From the NCBI RefSeq assembly GCF_001375535.1, contig NZ_LN831197.1:4242660-4306659 (forward strand): DNA of 64,000 bases, written 5' to 3'. This document shows, one piece after another, positions 36,125 to 45,576 of the stretch (positions are counted from its first letter, which is position 1; each line of letters begins with the position of its first letter). This DNA comes from Bacillus niameyensis (GTDB taxonomy: Bacteria; Bacillota; Bacilli; Bacillales; Bacillaceae_C). The notes under the pieces were generated by a model that saw only the letters and a list, made by a program, of their open reading frames with translations, did no database searches and was not told the origin of the DNA. The translations under genes were made by a program, and so were the position numbers.

Positions 36125-38470
36125 ATGAATAAAACGTTAGTAAATAATCCAGAAGAGTGCTACCGACAGGCAGAGCTGAAAGCTGCACATTATTTTCAAT
36201 CCCTTTATGTGCAAGTTGAGCAACAAGCACATAATCTCCATCTTACGAAAGACTTCAGAATCTGGAAACGCCATCATACTCGTTACCTATCTTTCATTTC
36301 GCAAAAAAAGAAAACCAAATCTCAAGTTTACGATCATTATATTCAATGGCTTATTTCCTCCAACCAACTTGATCCATTTTTGGATCGCAGCATCTCCTAT
36401 ATTTTCCTACGTGATCTTGGACATTCTTTGGATTCACAGTACACGCAAACAAGAATTGCCAATGTTAGCGCCTATTTAAGAAAACAATTGACTAATAAAG
36501 AGAAAAAACAGGATTATCTTAGTATGGCCGGGTTGTACCGGATAGCTCAGAAGGAAGCTATTGAATCTACTATTATCTGGCTAATAGGTAAATTAAGGAC
36601 GGTAACTGCTAATATTCCGGATAAAATGGACGCCGAAGAGAGTAAACGAAAGCTGATTAAAGTCATTGCTGGAGTTGTTATGCAAATTGTTGAGGAAATG
36701 GAAGAGGGAATATCGGCGAGTGAACGGGCAAAAAAGTTAGATAAAGCCATTCGACTTGGCTATTCCTATGGATTAACTTATGCGTTCATTGACGATCTTC
36801 TTGATTCTAATGTTTTATCAGCTCAAGAGAAAAGGCGGTATTCTGATTTAATTCGCAGTTCATTAATTACCGGAGTAGTTCCAGAATTTGGGGAATGGAC
36901 TAGTGAAAACATGGAATTAATGCAATTTGTTCATTCAGAACTTAAAAGTGCATTTGAGTATATTAAGGCTCAACCTGAGGTCAATCAGCATTTTTTCGAG
37001 CAATCTTATGTGTTTTTCCAATCTCAGGAAATAGACCGAGCCAAAAAATTAACCGATCCCCATTATACGAATGAAGAGTTATATTTGCCAGTTATTTTAA
37101 AATCATCCTACTCAAGATTAATTGTCAGATCATTAATTAATACTCCACAAGATAAGGAAGCAGATGATCGAATTTTCTTTTATGGCTTATATAATCAGTT
37201 AGCCGACGATTTTGCAGATATGTTTGATGACCTGCAGGAGGGGAGAGTTACTCCTTATACATATTATCTTCAATATCAAAATGAACGATCTGACCTTCTT
37301 AATCCTTTTGAATTATACTTAGCTGTTATTTCTCATTTGATTCACGACGTTTATCACTCAAATGAAAAAACTCGAGAAGTTATTCTCGCTAGGCTCATAA
37401 ATGGTCTAAGACGATATAAAGAGCGAGTAGGAGCTAAAGAATACAACGAGGTTATGAGACAGTTTGCCACTAGAAATAAAAAATTCAATCGGAATCTCCA
37501 GAAGGTTATTCAAAAAACTGATAATGTCGAATTTCTTGATAAAATTTTGCGTGACCATATATTAACGCATTTGAAAAATGAACAGAAGGAACAGGAATCT
37601 TTTTTTAAGACGATCAAAACAGCACGGAATGAAATTAATACTTTCCTAAGCTTACCAAGTAACGATCATTCTCTGAAACAATCTCTTATTGATGCAGCAA
37701 ATTATAGTTTAAGAGGAGACGGTAAGCGAATTAGACCGATTGTAACTTGGGTAGTCGGTGTGAATGAATATGATTTAGATAAGAAAGCGATAGTTCCGCT
37801 TTTAAAATCATTGGAATATATGCATACAGCATCTTTAATTTTTGATGACTTGCCTTCGCAAGATAATGCATTCTTACGAAGAGGACGTCCGACTTTACAT
37901 GAAGTATATAATGTTGCCACAGCAGAATTAACAGGATTGTTTTTAACTCAAAAAGCAATTGAGGAACAAGCATCCTTAGAGCAATTTAATCCGAAAATGG
38001 TACTAAAACTGATTCAATACTCTGCTCAGACAACTGCTGAAATGTGTAAAGGCCAAGCGATGGATTTAGAGTCTAAAGGGAAACAGTTGACATTGGAACA
38101 ATTAAAGATGTTATGCTTTTATAAAACGGGAATTGCTTTTGAAGCATCCCTTTTAATGCCTGCCATTCTTGCTCAAGCTAATGATTTAGAAATTGAAGCT
38201 TTAAAAAAATTCGCTTATCATACAGGCATTGCATTTCAAATTAAGGATGACCTTCTTGATGTGGAAGGTGATCAAGGCTTACTTGGAAAACCAATTCGCC
38301 AAGATATGAAAAATAATAGTTCTACTTTTGTAACCATTCTCGGTATGGATTCTGCCAGAAGAGCGATGTGGGATCAATACTGCTTAGCAATTGAAGCGTT
38401 GGAAGCAGTACCGCGCAACACAGATTTTTTGAAGCATTTAATCAATTATATCGTGAATCGCGATCATTAA
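36125..38470 (+). CDS. Two-domain class I terpenoid enzyme: N-terminal synthase-like domain and C-terminal polyprenyl diphosphate synthase
   Basis: A 781-residue protein. The C-terminal 280 residues are a polyprenyl synthetase: GDGKRIRP, first Asp motif DDLPSQD (about 574-580), GQAMDLE, second Asp motif DDLLD (about 708-712). The N-terminal 480 residues are all-helical and also carry Asp-rich motifs, FIDDLLDS (about 222-229) and ADDFADMFDDLQEG (about 360-373), placed like metal sites of a second class I fold. The likely product is a prenyl diphosphate passed to the first domain. ATG 36125 fits the ribosome site better than ATG 36116. No terpene-modifying enzyme is adjacent except possibly the next gene. 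Confidence 0.8.
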   Translation: MNKTLVNNPEECYRQAELKAAHYFQSLYVQVEQQAHNLHLTKDFRIWKRHHTRYLSFISQKKKTKSQVYDHYIQWLISSNQLDPFLDRSISYIFLRDLGHSLDSQYTQTRIANVSAYLRKQLTNKEKKQDYLSMAGLYRIAQKEAIESTIIWLIGKLRTVTANIPDKMDAEESKRKLIKVIAGVVMQIVEEMEEGISASERAKKLDKAIRLGYSYGLTYAFIDDLLDSNVLSAQEKRRYSDLIRSSLITGVVPEFGEWTSENMELMQFVHSELKSAFEYIKAQPEVNQHFFEQSYVFFQSQEIDRAKKLTDPHYTNEELYLPVILKSSYSRLIVRSLINTPQDKEADDRIFFYGLYNQLADDFADMFDDLQEGRVTPYTYYLQYQNERSDLLNPFELYLAVISHLIHDVYHSNEKTREVILARLINGLRRYKERVGAKEYNEVMRQFATRNKKFNRNLQKVIQKTDNVEFLDKILRDHILTHLKNEQKEQESFFKTIKTARNEINTFLSLPSNDHSLKQSLIDAANYSLRGDGKRIRPIVTWVVGVNEYDLDKKAIVPLLKSLEYMHTASLIFDDLPSQDNAFLRRGRPTLHEVYNVATAELTGLFLTQKAIEEQASLEQFNPKMVLKLIQYSAQTTAEMCKGQAMDLESKGKQLTLEQLKMLCFYKTGIAFEASLLMPAILAQANDLEIEALKKFAYHTGIAFQIKDDLLDVEGDQGLLGKPIRQDMKNNSSTFVTILGMDSARRAMWDQYCLAIEALEAVPRNTDFLKHLINYIVNRDH

Positions 38471-38499
38471 GATTAGTACTAATAATGGGGGGATAATGT

Positions 38500-39558
38500 A
38501 TGGAAATTGGGATCAGCACGTTTGTTGAGACAACACCTGATGTTGAAACAGGGAAGGTCGTCAGCCATGCCGAGCGGATTCGTGAAGTGGTAGAGGAGAT
38601 TGTTCTTGCGGATCAAGTAGGGCTAGATGTATTTGGAGTGGGGGAACATCATCGTTTAGATTATGCGTCATCAGCTCCAGCAGTCATTTTAGCGGCAGCT
38701 GCCTCTCAGACAGAGCGGATTCGACTAACAAGTGCAGTAACAGTTCTTTCATCAGATGATCCAGTGCGGGTCTTTCAGGATTTTGCCACAGTGGATGCGA
38801 TTTCGAATGGCCGTGCCGAAATTATGGCAGGACGGGGTTCTTTTATCGAGTCATTTCCGTTATTCGGTTACGACTTACAAGACTATAATGAGCTATTCGA
38901 TGAAAAATTAGATTTGCTATTAAAAATTCGTGATTCTGAAAAAGTGACTTGGTCGGGAAAACATCGCCCAGCTATTCAAAATCTCGGTGTCTACCCGCGT
39001 CCTGTTCAAAATCCGTTACCAGTATGGATTGGAAGTGGGGGTACACCTGAATCAGTGGCTAGAGCCGGATTCTTAGGATTACCACTTGTTTTAGCCATCA
39101 TTGGAGGACAACCACTTCGCTTTGCGCCTCTCGTACAGCTTTATAAAAGAGCTGCTGCAAAAGCGGGACATGATCCTTCTAAATTGACAGTTGCTTCTCA
39201 TTCGCACGGTTTTATCGCAGAAACGACAGAAAGCGCAGCAGAAAAATTTTTCCCATCTACTCAACAAGTGATGAATCAATTAGGCCGTGAACGTGGCTGG
39301 GGGCCATACAGTCGTTCCACATTTGATGCAGCCCGGAGTTTTGAAGGAGCCTTATATGTTGGGGATCCAAAGACAGTAGCAGATAAAATTATTCATCTCC
39401 GAAAAAATGTAGGGATCACTCGCTTTATGCTTCACGTCCCAGTTGGCTCCATGCCTCATAATGACGTAATGAGAGCGATCGAGTTATTAGGGAAAGAAGT
39501 TGCCCCTATTGTTAGAAAAGAAGTTTTAGAATGGGAACAGAATAATAAACAATCATGA
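38500..39558 (+). CDS. LLM class flavin-dependent oxidoreductase
   Basis: A 352-residue luciferase-like monooxygenase of the TIM-barrel LLM family, using FMN or F420. It shows [28 protein letters not shown] and [19 protein letters not shown], all typical. GGGGGG is upstream of ATG 38500. It starts 29 bases after the terpenoid gene and may be in one operon with it. The substrate is unknown; terpene oxidation would be speculation. A terminator follows. Confidence 0.85.
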   Translation: MEIGISTFVETTPDVETGKVVSHAERIREVVEEIVLADQVGLDVFGVGEHHRLDYASSAPAVILAAAASQTERIRLTSAVTVLSSDDPVRVFQDFATVDAISNGRAEIMAGRGSFIESFPLFGYDLQDYNELFDEKLDLLLKIRDSEKVTWSGKHRPAIQNLGVYPRPVQNPLPVWIGSGGTPESVARAGFLGLPLVLAIIGGQPLRFAPLVQLYKRAAAKAGHDPSKLTVASHSHGFIAETTESAAEKFFPSTQQVMNQLGRERGWGPYSRSTFDAARSFEGALYVGDPKTVADKIIHLRKNVGITRFMLHVPVGSMPHNDVMRAIELLGKEVAPIVRKEVLEWEQNNKQS

Positions 39559-39572
39559 CCAATAGTTAATAA

Positions 39573-39601
39573 TAAGTGGGAGATGAATCTCTCACTTTTT
39601 G
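39573..39601 (+). terminator. Terminator after the LLM oxidoreductase gene
   Basis: AGTGGGAGA and TCTCTCACT pair (one mismatch) with a short loop, then T5. Confidence 0.85.
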
Positions 39602-39687
39602 ATTGGATTTTTTTATGGCAATAATACAATAAAAGGGAATGGATCATAATGTTGAAAGTCTGATAGTTTTCATTATTTATTGATGAT

Positions 39688-39725
39688 AAAACCAGCTAAT
39701 CTCTGAAAAGGTATTAGCTGGTTTC
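39688..39725. terminator. Hairpin downstream of the minus-strand kinase gene
   Basis: AAACCAGCTAAT pairs with ATTAGCTGGTTT around a 12-base loop. It lies between convergent transcripts, 160 bases past the stop of the gene at 39883. The remaining 280-base gap shows no other feature. Confidence 0.7.
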
Positions 39726-39882
39726 TCGTATAAGATGATAATGATAATTTGCAGTTAATAGGGTAGAGAGTACAACTAGCAGGTTTAGTAAAACAAGAAG
39801 AATATATTACTATTCTTTTAATCGCCTAATCTGCGAAATTACATTTACACTAAAATATCCCTTAGTGATAACGATTTCGATA

Positions 39883-40857
39883 TCATTGGATGGAATGCTT
39901 CTCACACCAATCCCTTAAAAACTGCAGGTTCGTGTTGAAATAATTATCATCTTGCCAACTGCCCCAAATATGTGAATTAGCGGTATGGAGCCCCATCAGC
40001 CATATTTCCCTAATCGCTATAAATAAAGGGATCGCTTTAAGATCGTATTCAGATAGTGCATTGATCTGTTGATATGATTCAATGAAAGTGTTCCATTGAT
40101 CATTTTCAAAATGTTCCTTTCCTCTACCTCTCACCTTTGCCCATAAAAAGACCGAAACATCATAGGCCCTCCACCCAAAACCACCACAATCAAAGTCGAA
40201 ATGGATTAAAGATTTCTCATGAAAATGAACGTTCCCTCCATGAAGATCACCGTGACACACACCCCATTCCAGTTGTGATGAGATCTCATCTATACGGCTC
40301 CACAGTAGTTGCGATAAAGTTTCTAAGTAATCCATGTCCTCGGGTCTGTGGGATAAGGAAGCCCGAATTGATTCTATAGGCTGCTTAAGCAGATGAGGTA
40401 AATCAATCTCGAACCGATCATGCTCGCATTGAAATTCATTCAAGGCCTGATGCATCTTGGCGACTTGTTCGCCATATAAAGCGCACTGCTCTTTTTGGTC
40501 CGAATACCCTCCTTCAGCAAAAGTAAACAAAACTGCGAAACGCTGTCCTTCAGGGGCAACTATTCCAAAGAGGTACTCTCCGTCCTTTCTTATCACCGGA
40601 ACAGAGACTGGTATATCCATCTTATCCAAATGATTTAGCATCTCAACTTCGAAAGCGATGTCATTTTTGTCCCGCCAATGCGATTTGTAAATCCGAAGTA
40701 TATATTTTCCGCTTGTTGTGATTAATTTGTAAGTGTCATTTAGACCAGTCTGGAGAAAACGGCATTCCAATACGTCTCCGATTTCATATAAATCATTAAT
40801 GGTATGTAATAACGCTTCGGAAGAAATTATTGAATGATTAATTGGAAGATTCAGCAT
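39883..40857 (-). CDS. Phosphotransferase enzyme family protein (SrkA/APH-like)
   Basis: A 324-residue kinase-fold protein. The N-lobe has TGLNDTYKL and YILRIYKS. The catalytic loop is CHGDLHGGNVHF, and the metal motif is IHFDFDCGGFGWRAYD. These mark the aminoglycoside/choline/homoserine kinase superfamily, closest in look to SrkA-type stress kinases, but a resistance enzyme cannot be excluded. The AAGGGG site lies upstream of ATG 40857. It is a single gene with no partner nearby. Confidence 0.78.
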   Translation of the reverse strand: MLNLPINHSIISSEALLHTINDLYEIGDVLECRFLQTGLNDTYKLITTSGKYILRIYKSHWRDKNDIAFEVEMLNHLDKMDIPVSVPVIRKDGEYLFGIVAPEGQRFAVLFTFAEGGYSDQKEQCALYGEQVAKMHQALNEFQCEHDRFEIDLPHLLKQPIESIRASLSHRPEDMDYLETLSQLLWSRIDEISSQLEWGVCHGDLHGGNVHFHEKSLIHFDFDCGGFGWRAYDVSVFLWAKVRGRGKEHFENDQWNTFIESYQQINALSEYDLKAIPLFIAIREIWLMGLHTANSHIWGSWQDDNYFNTNLQFLRDWCEKHSIQ

Positions 40858-40984
40858 ATCTTATTCCCCTTATATCCCAGATATATTTACATGTTTGTAT
40901 TCTGTTTCTACATTATCTATTGGCACATTATACCATTAAAAAGAAGCGTTAGCCCACTTTGAGCCAACACTTTTTCGAATCCGA

Positions 40985-42013
40985 TCATGTGAAATACTCT
41001 AATTTCGCATCAGGGAAAAATTTGTACATGTATTTATAAAGATGATCCTTAATATCTTGTTCTTCTTCTTTTTGATAAATGTATTTTCCAATGCCATATT
41101 TGCCCCATTTATATCGCCTTTTTTCCTCATCAAGCTCCAGTTTTGTCATTGGGTAGTTTTTTTGGATGACTCTTTTAGCAGGCTTTGTGAAACGATGTTG
41201 GATAAATTCAAATGTGATATCCTTTCTCGCATCTTCGGGAAGTTCCTCATCTAAACGTTCAAATAAATGATAATAACCTTCTTCCCAGCCTTCATGCAGA
41301 TAAATGGGTGCGACAATAAACCCAAGGGGATAACCAGCTCTAGCCACTTTTCCGGCGGCTTCAATTCTTTTTGCTAAAGGTGAGGTACCAGGTTCAAAAT
41401 ATTTTATAACATAATCAGCATTCACACTGAAACGGAATCTCGTTTTGCCATTATGTTTGGCATCGAGTAAGTGATCGACATGATGGAACTTCGTGACAAA
41501 TCGCAGCTTCCCAAATTCTGATTCACCAAAATGTTCAATCGCACGCTTTAACGTGTGGGTTAAATGATCGATTCCCACTATATCCGATGTACAAGAAGCC
41601 TCAAATCTCGTGAACTCTGGTGCGCGTTCTTCCATATATTGATCGGCTGCTGCTAAAATTTCATCGACATTCACATAGGTACGGATATAAGGCTTGTTGC
41701 CCATCGTTGTTTGTAAATAACAATAATGGCAATGCCCCATACAACCCGTCGCAAAAGGGATGGCGTATTCAGCTGAAGGCTTCGATGTATCAAATTTTAA
41801 TGTTTTCCGAATACCTACAACTAATGTTGATTTAGCGACCCGATATTTTTGAAAGTCATTTTCCCCGGGGAGATTTCTCACCTGATTGTGTGAGGTGGTG
41901 TATCGGATTTCCACATCTGTATCTTTAAACTTGTCCAGCAATTGCTTTCCCAATGGATAATCTAATGCGTCTGGTTCGAAATAAACAAGTTTAGGCGTAA
42001 ATGGTCCTCTCAT
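40985..42013 (-). CDS. splB: Spore photoproduct lyase
   Basis: Radical SAM enzyme that reverses the spore photoproduct thymine dimer during germination. It has 342 residues. The cluster cysteines are C91, C95 and C98 in CMGHCHYC. The hydrogen-donor cysteine is C141 in FEASCTSDIVG, the same number as in B. subtilis. The start overlaps the splA stop (ATGA), so the two are co-translated. Presence of this gene is strong evidence for an endospore former. Confidence 0.96.
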   Translation of the reverse strand: MRGPFTPKLVYFEPDALDYPLGKQLLDKFKDTDVEIRYTTSHNQVRNLPGENDFQKYRVAKSTLVVGIRKTLKFDTSKPSAEYAIPFATGCMGHCHYCYLQTTMGNKPYIRTYVNVDEILAAADQYMEERAPEFTRFEASCTSDIVGIDHLTHTLKRAIEHFGESEFGKLRFVTKFHHVDHLLDAKHNGKTRFRFSVNADYVIKYFEPGTSPLAKRIEAAGKVARAGYPLGFIVAPIYLHEGWEEGYYHLFERLDEELPEDARKDITFEFIQHRFTKPAKRVIQKNYPMTKLELDEEKRRYKWGKYGIGKYIYQKEEEQDIKDHLYKYMYKFFPDAKLEYFT

Positions 42014-42273
42014 TCCATTCTCCCTTCAAGATGATCGCCATAGTAATATTCATACGCTTCATTCGCTTCTTTTTCAGTTGCATACACTGCCATATCACTT
42101 GAAAGCGGATAATAATTTTCATATAAAAATATCGCCAATTCTTCCGGATTTTCTGGATTATTTACTACAGCGGCCGATTGGATATTGGCAACGTCCTGAG
42201 TGTGGGGATTGCGGTAAAACACATAAACAATATCTCCAGGACGGTACGGCAAATTTTCATTAAAAAGTTCCAT
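42010..42273 (-). CDS. splA: Spl operon regulator SplA
   Basis: An 87-residue TRAP-like protein that represses the spl operon in B. subtilis. The core YRPGDIVYVFYRNPHTQDVA is characteristic. I chose ATG 42273 (MELFNENLPYR) because AGGTGAT precedes it; the frame extends 8 codons further but without a ribosome site. It is transcribed ahead of splB. Sigma-G control is expected from B. subtilis, although I could not pick out a convincing promoter. Confidence 0.85.
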   Translation of the reverse strand: MELFNENLPYRPGDIVYVFYRNPHTQDVANIQSAAVVNNPENPEELAIFLYENYYPLSSDMAVYATEKEANEAYEYYYGDHLEGRME

Positions 42274-42457
42274 TTGATCACCTATTTTAATCATCATTAT
42301 TAAGATTGTGCCTTTAAAAATGAAAAATATGTTGATTATCGGAGAGGGATTTGTTGGTTAACACAGCATTATTACATGAAATACGTTACGAGAAGCTCTC
42401 GCGAACACTTTGCCTATGCATTTTGCATACCGTATCGAAGAGGGGAGAGAGGCTGAG

Positions 42458-43402
42458 ATGATTTCCATTGGGGTACTTGTGCAACAAATGTTCATTCTTT
42501 ATGGTATGGCGTTTATCGGTTGGATCGCGAGAAAAACAAATGTTTTAAATGAACATACAAACCAAGTGTTAACACAGCTTATTCTTTATTTCACTTTACC
42601 AGCACTTATTTTGTTTTCATTAGATATTCCGTTTTCATTCTCATTAATGAAAGAATTTGTATGGCTTGTGGCGATGTCAGTATATATCCTTACCATTTCG
42701 ATTTTTCTTGCCAATAGAATGCGAAAACGTTCCTCTTTGCTAGACTCGCAAAAAAGTGCGTACGAAGGGATTATATTATTTGGTAACCAAGGTTTTATCG
42801 GCTTTGCGATCATTTTTATTCTATTGGGAGAAGAAGGGGTCGTTTATTTAACGATGTTTAACCTATGTTACTTCATTCTTATTTGGACATATGGCATCTA
42901 TTTATTTAGTAAAAATAAAGGCAGCATCCGCTGGAAAAACATCTGGTTCAATCCAGGAACAGTGTCAACACTTATTGGAATTATCCTCTTTTTACTTCCA
43001 ATCCATTTTCCAACAACGATCTCTACTGGGCTTGAAATGGTTGGGAAGATGACCATTCCACTCTCCATGATGATAATTGGCAGCTTTATTTCAGATATCC
43101 CGTGGAAGAACCTAATGGTATCGTTGAAAGATAGTTCCCTATGGAAAGTAGCGATTGCTAAGTTATTAATAATCCCATTGTTGCTACTCCCCTTTACCTT
43201 TTTGTCTGTCCCGTTTACTTTACTTATTGTGGCTGTGATTGTATCGGGCATGCCTTCCGCACCCACGATGTCTCTTTATGCCCAAAAGTACGGGGGAGAT
43301 GCTCACTATGCCTCTTTAGGCGTCCTAATGACAACATTGCTTTGCATTGTAACGGTTCCGTTTCTTTATTTTGTTTTACATTATACAAATGGGCTATTTT
43401 AA
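42458..43402 (+). CDS. AEC family transporter
   Basis: A 314-residue auxin-efflux-carrier-type secondary transporter with ten helices in two inverted halves: GMAFIGWIARKTNVL at the start, the central GMVGKMTIPLSMMIIGSF-like segment, and VSGMPSAPTMSLYAQKY near the end. Bacterial members export or import organic acids. ATG 42458 is preceded by purine-rich GGGGAGAGAGG. The last 9 bases overlap the end of uvsE on the other strand. The substrate is unknown. Confidence 0.82.
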   Translation: MISIGVLVQQMFILYGMAFIGWIARKTNVLNEHTNQVLTQLILYFTLPALILFSLDIPFSFSLMKEFVWLVAMSVYILTISIFLANRMRKRSSLLDSQKSAYEGIILFGNQGFIGFAIIFILLGEEGVVYLTMFNLCYFILIWTYGIYLFSKNKGSIRWKNIWFNPGTVSTLIGIILFLLPIHFPTTISTGLEMVGKMTIPLSMMIIGSFISDIPWKNLMVSLKDSSLWKVAIAKLLIIPLLLLPFTFLSVPFTLLIVAVIVSGMPSAPTMSLYAQKYGGDAHYASLGVLMTTLLCIVTVPFLYFVLHYTNGLF

Positions 43403-44359
43403 AAGGAAAGAGGAGCCATCGATAATTTCGACATCCTGCCTTGTTTTGATCTCTCTCATTAATTGGAAAAGGGCTTCATCCTTTTTCTTCGCTTCAATCA
43501 TACAATCAATCTGCGGAAGACTATCTTTAATCTTATTTAAAAAGTCAAAAAACATATCACAATCAACATAGTTCGCGTGATGACGAAAATGTTTCTCGTC
43601 TTTTGGACTAGAGATATGCATTTTCGGAGGAAGCGGCGAATGTTTCCACGTTTGTAGTACTCGGGTCCAATGTAGTTCCCAATTCGGATTCTGATGGTGA
43701 GCGAGATGGTGATGATAATCAAATACGAGCGGGATATCCAATTTCTCGCATAAATAAAGCGTATCTTCAAAAGTGAAGGAAGTATCATCATTTTCAAGCA
43801 TAATCATGTTTTGAATGGCACGGGGAACGATCATCCAGTTTTCGATATAACGTTCGAGCGATGTCTCCGTATTATGATAATTACCGCCTACATGCATGAC
43901 GCAGCGATGAGTTGAATTGATTCCCATTCCTTTAAGTAAACGATAATGTAACTTTAATGTTTCTAGTGAGTTTTTTAATACATGTTTTTTCTCAGAATTG
44001 AGAAGAACAAAGTGATCGGGATGAAAATCGATCCGAATTTGGTGTTCTTTTGCATAGTCACCCATTTTTCTTAAAGGTTCTTTAAGAGGTAACATATAAT
44101 CCCAATCTAACAACTCTTCGTGGTTCGCTAATGGAATAATACGGGAAGTAAGTCGATAAAAGTGAATCTCAGAAGCAGTGCAATGTTTTAACAGACGCAA
44201 CGTATTTTCGATATTTTGTAGAGCAATTCGTTCTAATTTTCGTAGAGCAGCTTCCCGATCGGCTATTTTTTGAAATTGAGCAAAGGTCATTGTTTTTGAT
44301 GGGGATGCGTTTTGTAACTCCATACTCATCGCAACAAAACCGAGACGAACAATCGTCAT
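43394..44359 (-). CDS. uvsE: UV DNA damage endonuclease UvsE
   Basis: TIM-barrel nuclease that nicks DNA 5' of UV photoproducts, starting an alternative excision repair. It has 321 residues with typical segments IVRLGFVAMSM, YRLTSRIIPLANHE, MHVGGNYHNTE and FDYHHHLAHHQN, which include metal ligands. ATG 44359 gives the normal UvsE N-terminus; a TTG frame start further upstream lacks support. It ends inside the AEC gene by 9 bases. Together with splAB it makes a UV-repair cluster. Confidence 0.93.
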   Translation of the reverse strand: MTIVRLGFVAMSMELQNASPSKTMTFAQFQKIADREAALRKLERIALQNIENTLRLLKHCTASEIHFYRLTSRIIPLANHEELLDWDYMLPLKEPLRKMGDYAKEHQIRIDFHPDHFVLLNSEKKHVLKNSLETLKLHYRLLKGMGINSTHRCVMHVGGNYHNTETSLERYIENWMIVPRAIQNMIMLENDDTSFTFEDTLYLCEKLDIPLVFDYHHHLAHHQNPNWELHWTRVLQTWKHSPLPPKMHISSPKDEKHFRHHANYVDCDMFFDFLNKIKDSLPQIDCMIEAKKKDEALFQLMREIKTRQDVEIIDGSSFLLK

Positions 44360-44461
44360 ATGGACACCACATTTCAAGATATTCGTTTTAAAAAATAGGA
44401 TGGACAAGCTTCTGATTATTATGCGGGTAGGGTTGTCAGAAGAAAGGCCGCCATTTTGATC

Positions 44462-44511
44462 AAAAATCCGAAGGTAGTACCAAATTACTTGGTTCTACCT
44501 TCGGATTTTTT
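44462..44511. terminator. Strong bidirectional terminator
   Basis: AAAAATCCGAAGGTAGTACC pairs with GGTTCTACCTTCGGATTTTT (one mismatch), with A and T tails. The stop codon of the ferritin-like gene lies within the stem, so the last codons (KIRR-stop) double as terminator. Confidence 0.93.
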
Positions 44512-44962
44512 GAAGAAAAGATAAAAACCAAACCGCGTGATTTTGTTCATCTGCGGCGGCACGACGAAATCTTTCCTTGATAAAAGGGTCTTTTGCTTTA
44601 TCGGCGATATCCAAATAAAAATCGACTGTTTCTTGCTCATCTTTAAAAGCCCATTCCAGTGCGGTTACGTAGTGATCGGGACATTGCTTCGGATTTGCGT
44701 AAGTGGGTTGCCTGCCTGATAACTTTGCATATATTTTACTGAATTCTTCCAAATGCCGTCTTTCATCATTTCGTATTTCAAGGATTATATTCCGTTCCTC
44801 TCGGGCAGGGGCAATTCTTGCTAATTGTTCATAACAAACAATCGCTTGATACTCTCCATTAATAGCCTTTTGAATATCATCAATGATCGGTGCATCAGGG
44901 AGTAATCGATAAACATCATCATAAGAGGGAACATAATGATAATAATATTGACCGTAATTCAT
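44495..44962 (-). CDS. Ferritin-like domain protein
   Basis: A 155-residue protein with a four-helix ferritin/rubrerythrin-like fold: AINGEYQAIVCYEQLAR, EIRNDERRHLEEF, AFKDEQETVDFYLDIA and AAADEQNHAVWFL give the repeated Glu and ExxH di-iron ligands. The N-terminus is Tyr-rich (MNYGQYYYHYVPSYDD), recalling some spore-coat associated ferritin-like proteins; a coat role is only a guess. ATG 44962 follows GGAGG by 6 bases. It reads into a terminator that contains its stop. Confidence 0.8.
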   Translation of the reverse strand: MNYGQYYYHYVPSYDDVYRLLPDAPIIDDIQKAINGEYQAIVCYEQLARIAPAREERNIILEIRNDERRHLEEFSKIYAKLSGRQPTYANPKQCPDHYVTALEWAFKDEQETVDFYLDIADKAKDPFIKERFRRAAADEQNHAVWFLSFLQKIRR

Positions 44963-45096
44963 CACTTACCTCCTCGTTTAAACAGTGGTAATGTATCATA
45001 TGTTTGATCGAATCGAGAGGTGTGTCATGGCCTAGGTAGGAAAAGGGATTCTTTTTTGCTACACTATTCAATAAAAAACACGAAAAGGAAAATACT

Positions 45097-45576
45097 ATGA
45101 AAATTACTATTATCTCTGTTGGAAAACTAAAGGAAAAATATCTGAAACAGGGGATTCAAGAATACCTGAAGCGATTAAGCGCCTATGCGAAAGTTGAGAT
45201 TGTCGAAGTAGCAGACGAAAAAGCTCCCGAAAATTTAAATGAAGCAGATATGGAAATCGTAAAGAAGAAAGAGGGAGAACGGATCCTATCCCATCTTTCC
45301 CAAGACACCTATGTCATCACATTAGAAATTAACGGAAAAATGCTCACATCCGAACAACTCGCCGCCAAAATCGACGAACTCGCAACCTACGGAAAAAGTA
45401 AAATTGCCTTCATTATCGGCGGCTCACTTGGCCTAAGTGAAGAGGTTCAGAATCGAAGTGACTACGCCTTATCATTTTCTAAAATGACATTTCCACATCA
45501 GTTAATGAGGTTGATTTTGTTGGAGCAAGTGTATCGGGGGTTTAGGATTATTAGGGGGGAACCGTATCATAAATAG
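45097..45576 (+). CDS. rlmH: 23S rRNA (pseudouridine1915-N3)-methyltransferase RlmH
   Basis: SPOUT methyltransferase acting on pseudouridine 1915 of 23S rRNA. It has 159 residues and is complete. It shows the trefoil knot motif [13 protein letters not shown] and the conserved C-terminus [11 protein letters not shown]. The last 18 bases are the insertion site of the island that follows, and the gene stays intact after insertion, as orfX/rlmH does in staphylococci with SCC elements. AAAAGGAAAA precedes ATG 45097. Confidence 0.97.
   Translation: MKITIISVGKLKEKYLKQGIQEYLKRLSAYAKVEIVEVADEKAPENLNEADMEIVKKKEGERILSHLSQDTYVITLEINGKMLTSEQLAAKIDELATYGKSKIAFIIGGSLGLSEEVQNRSDYALSFSKMTFPHQLMRLILLEQVYRGFRIIRGEPYHK

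Noticed and set aside
44990-45003. GTATCATATG upstream of rlmH as an att copy
   Set aside because: Only seven bases match the TATCATAA core and it lies on the wrong side of rlmH without inverted repeats.
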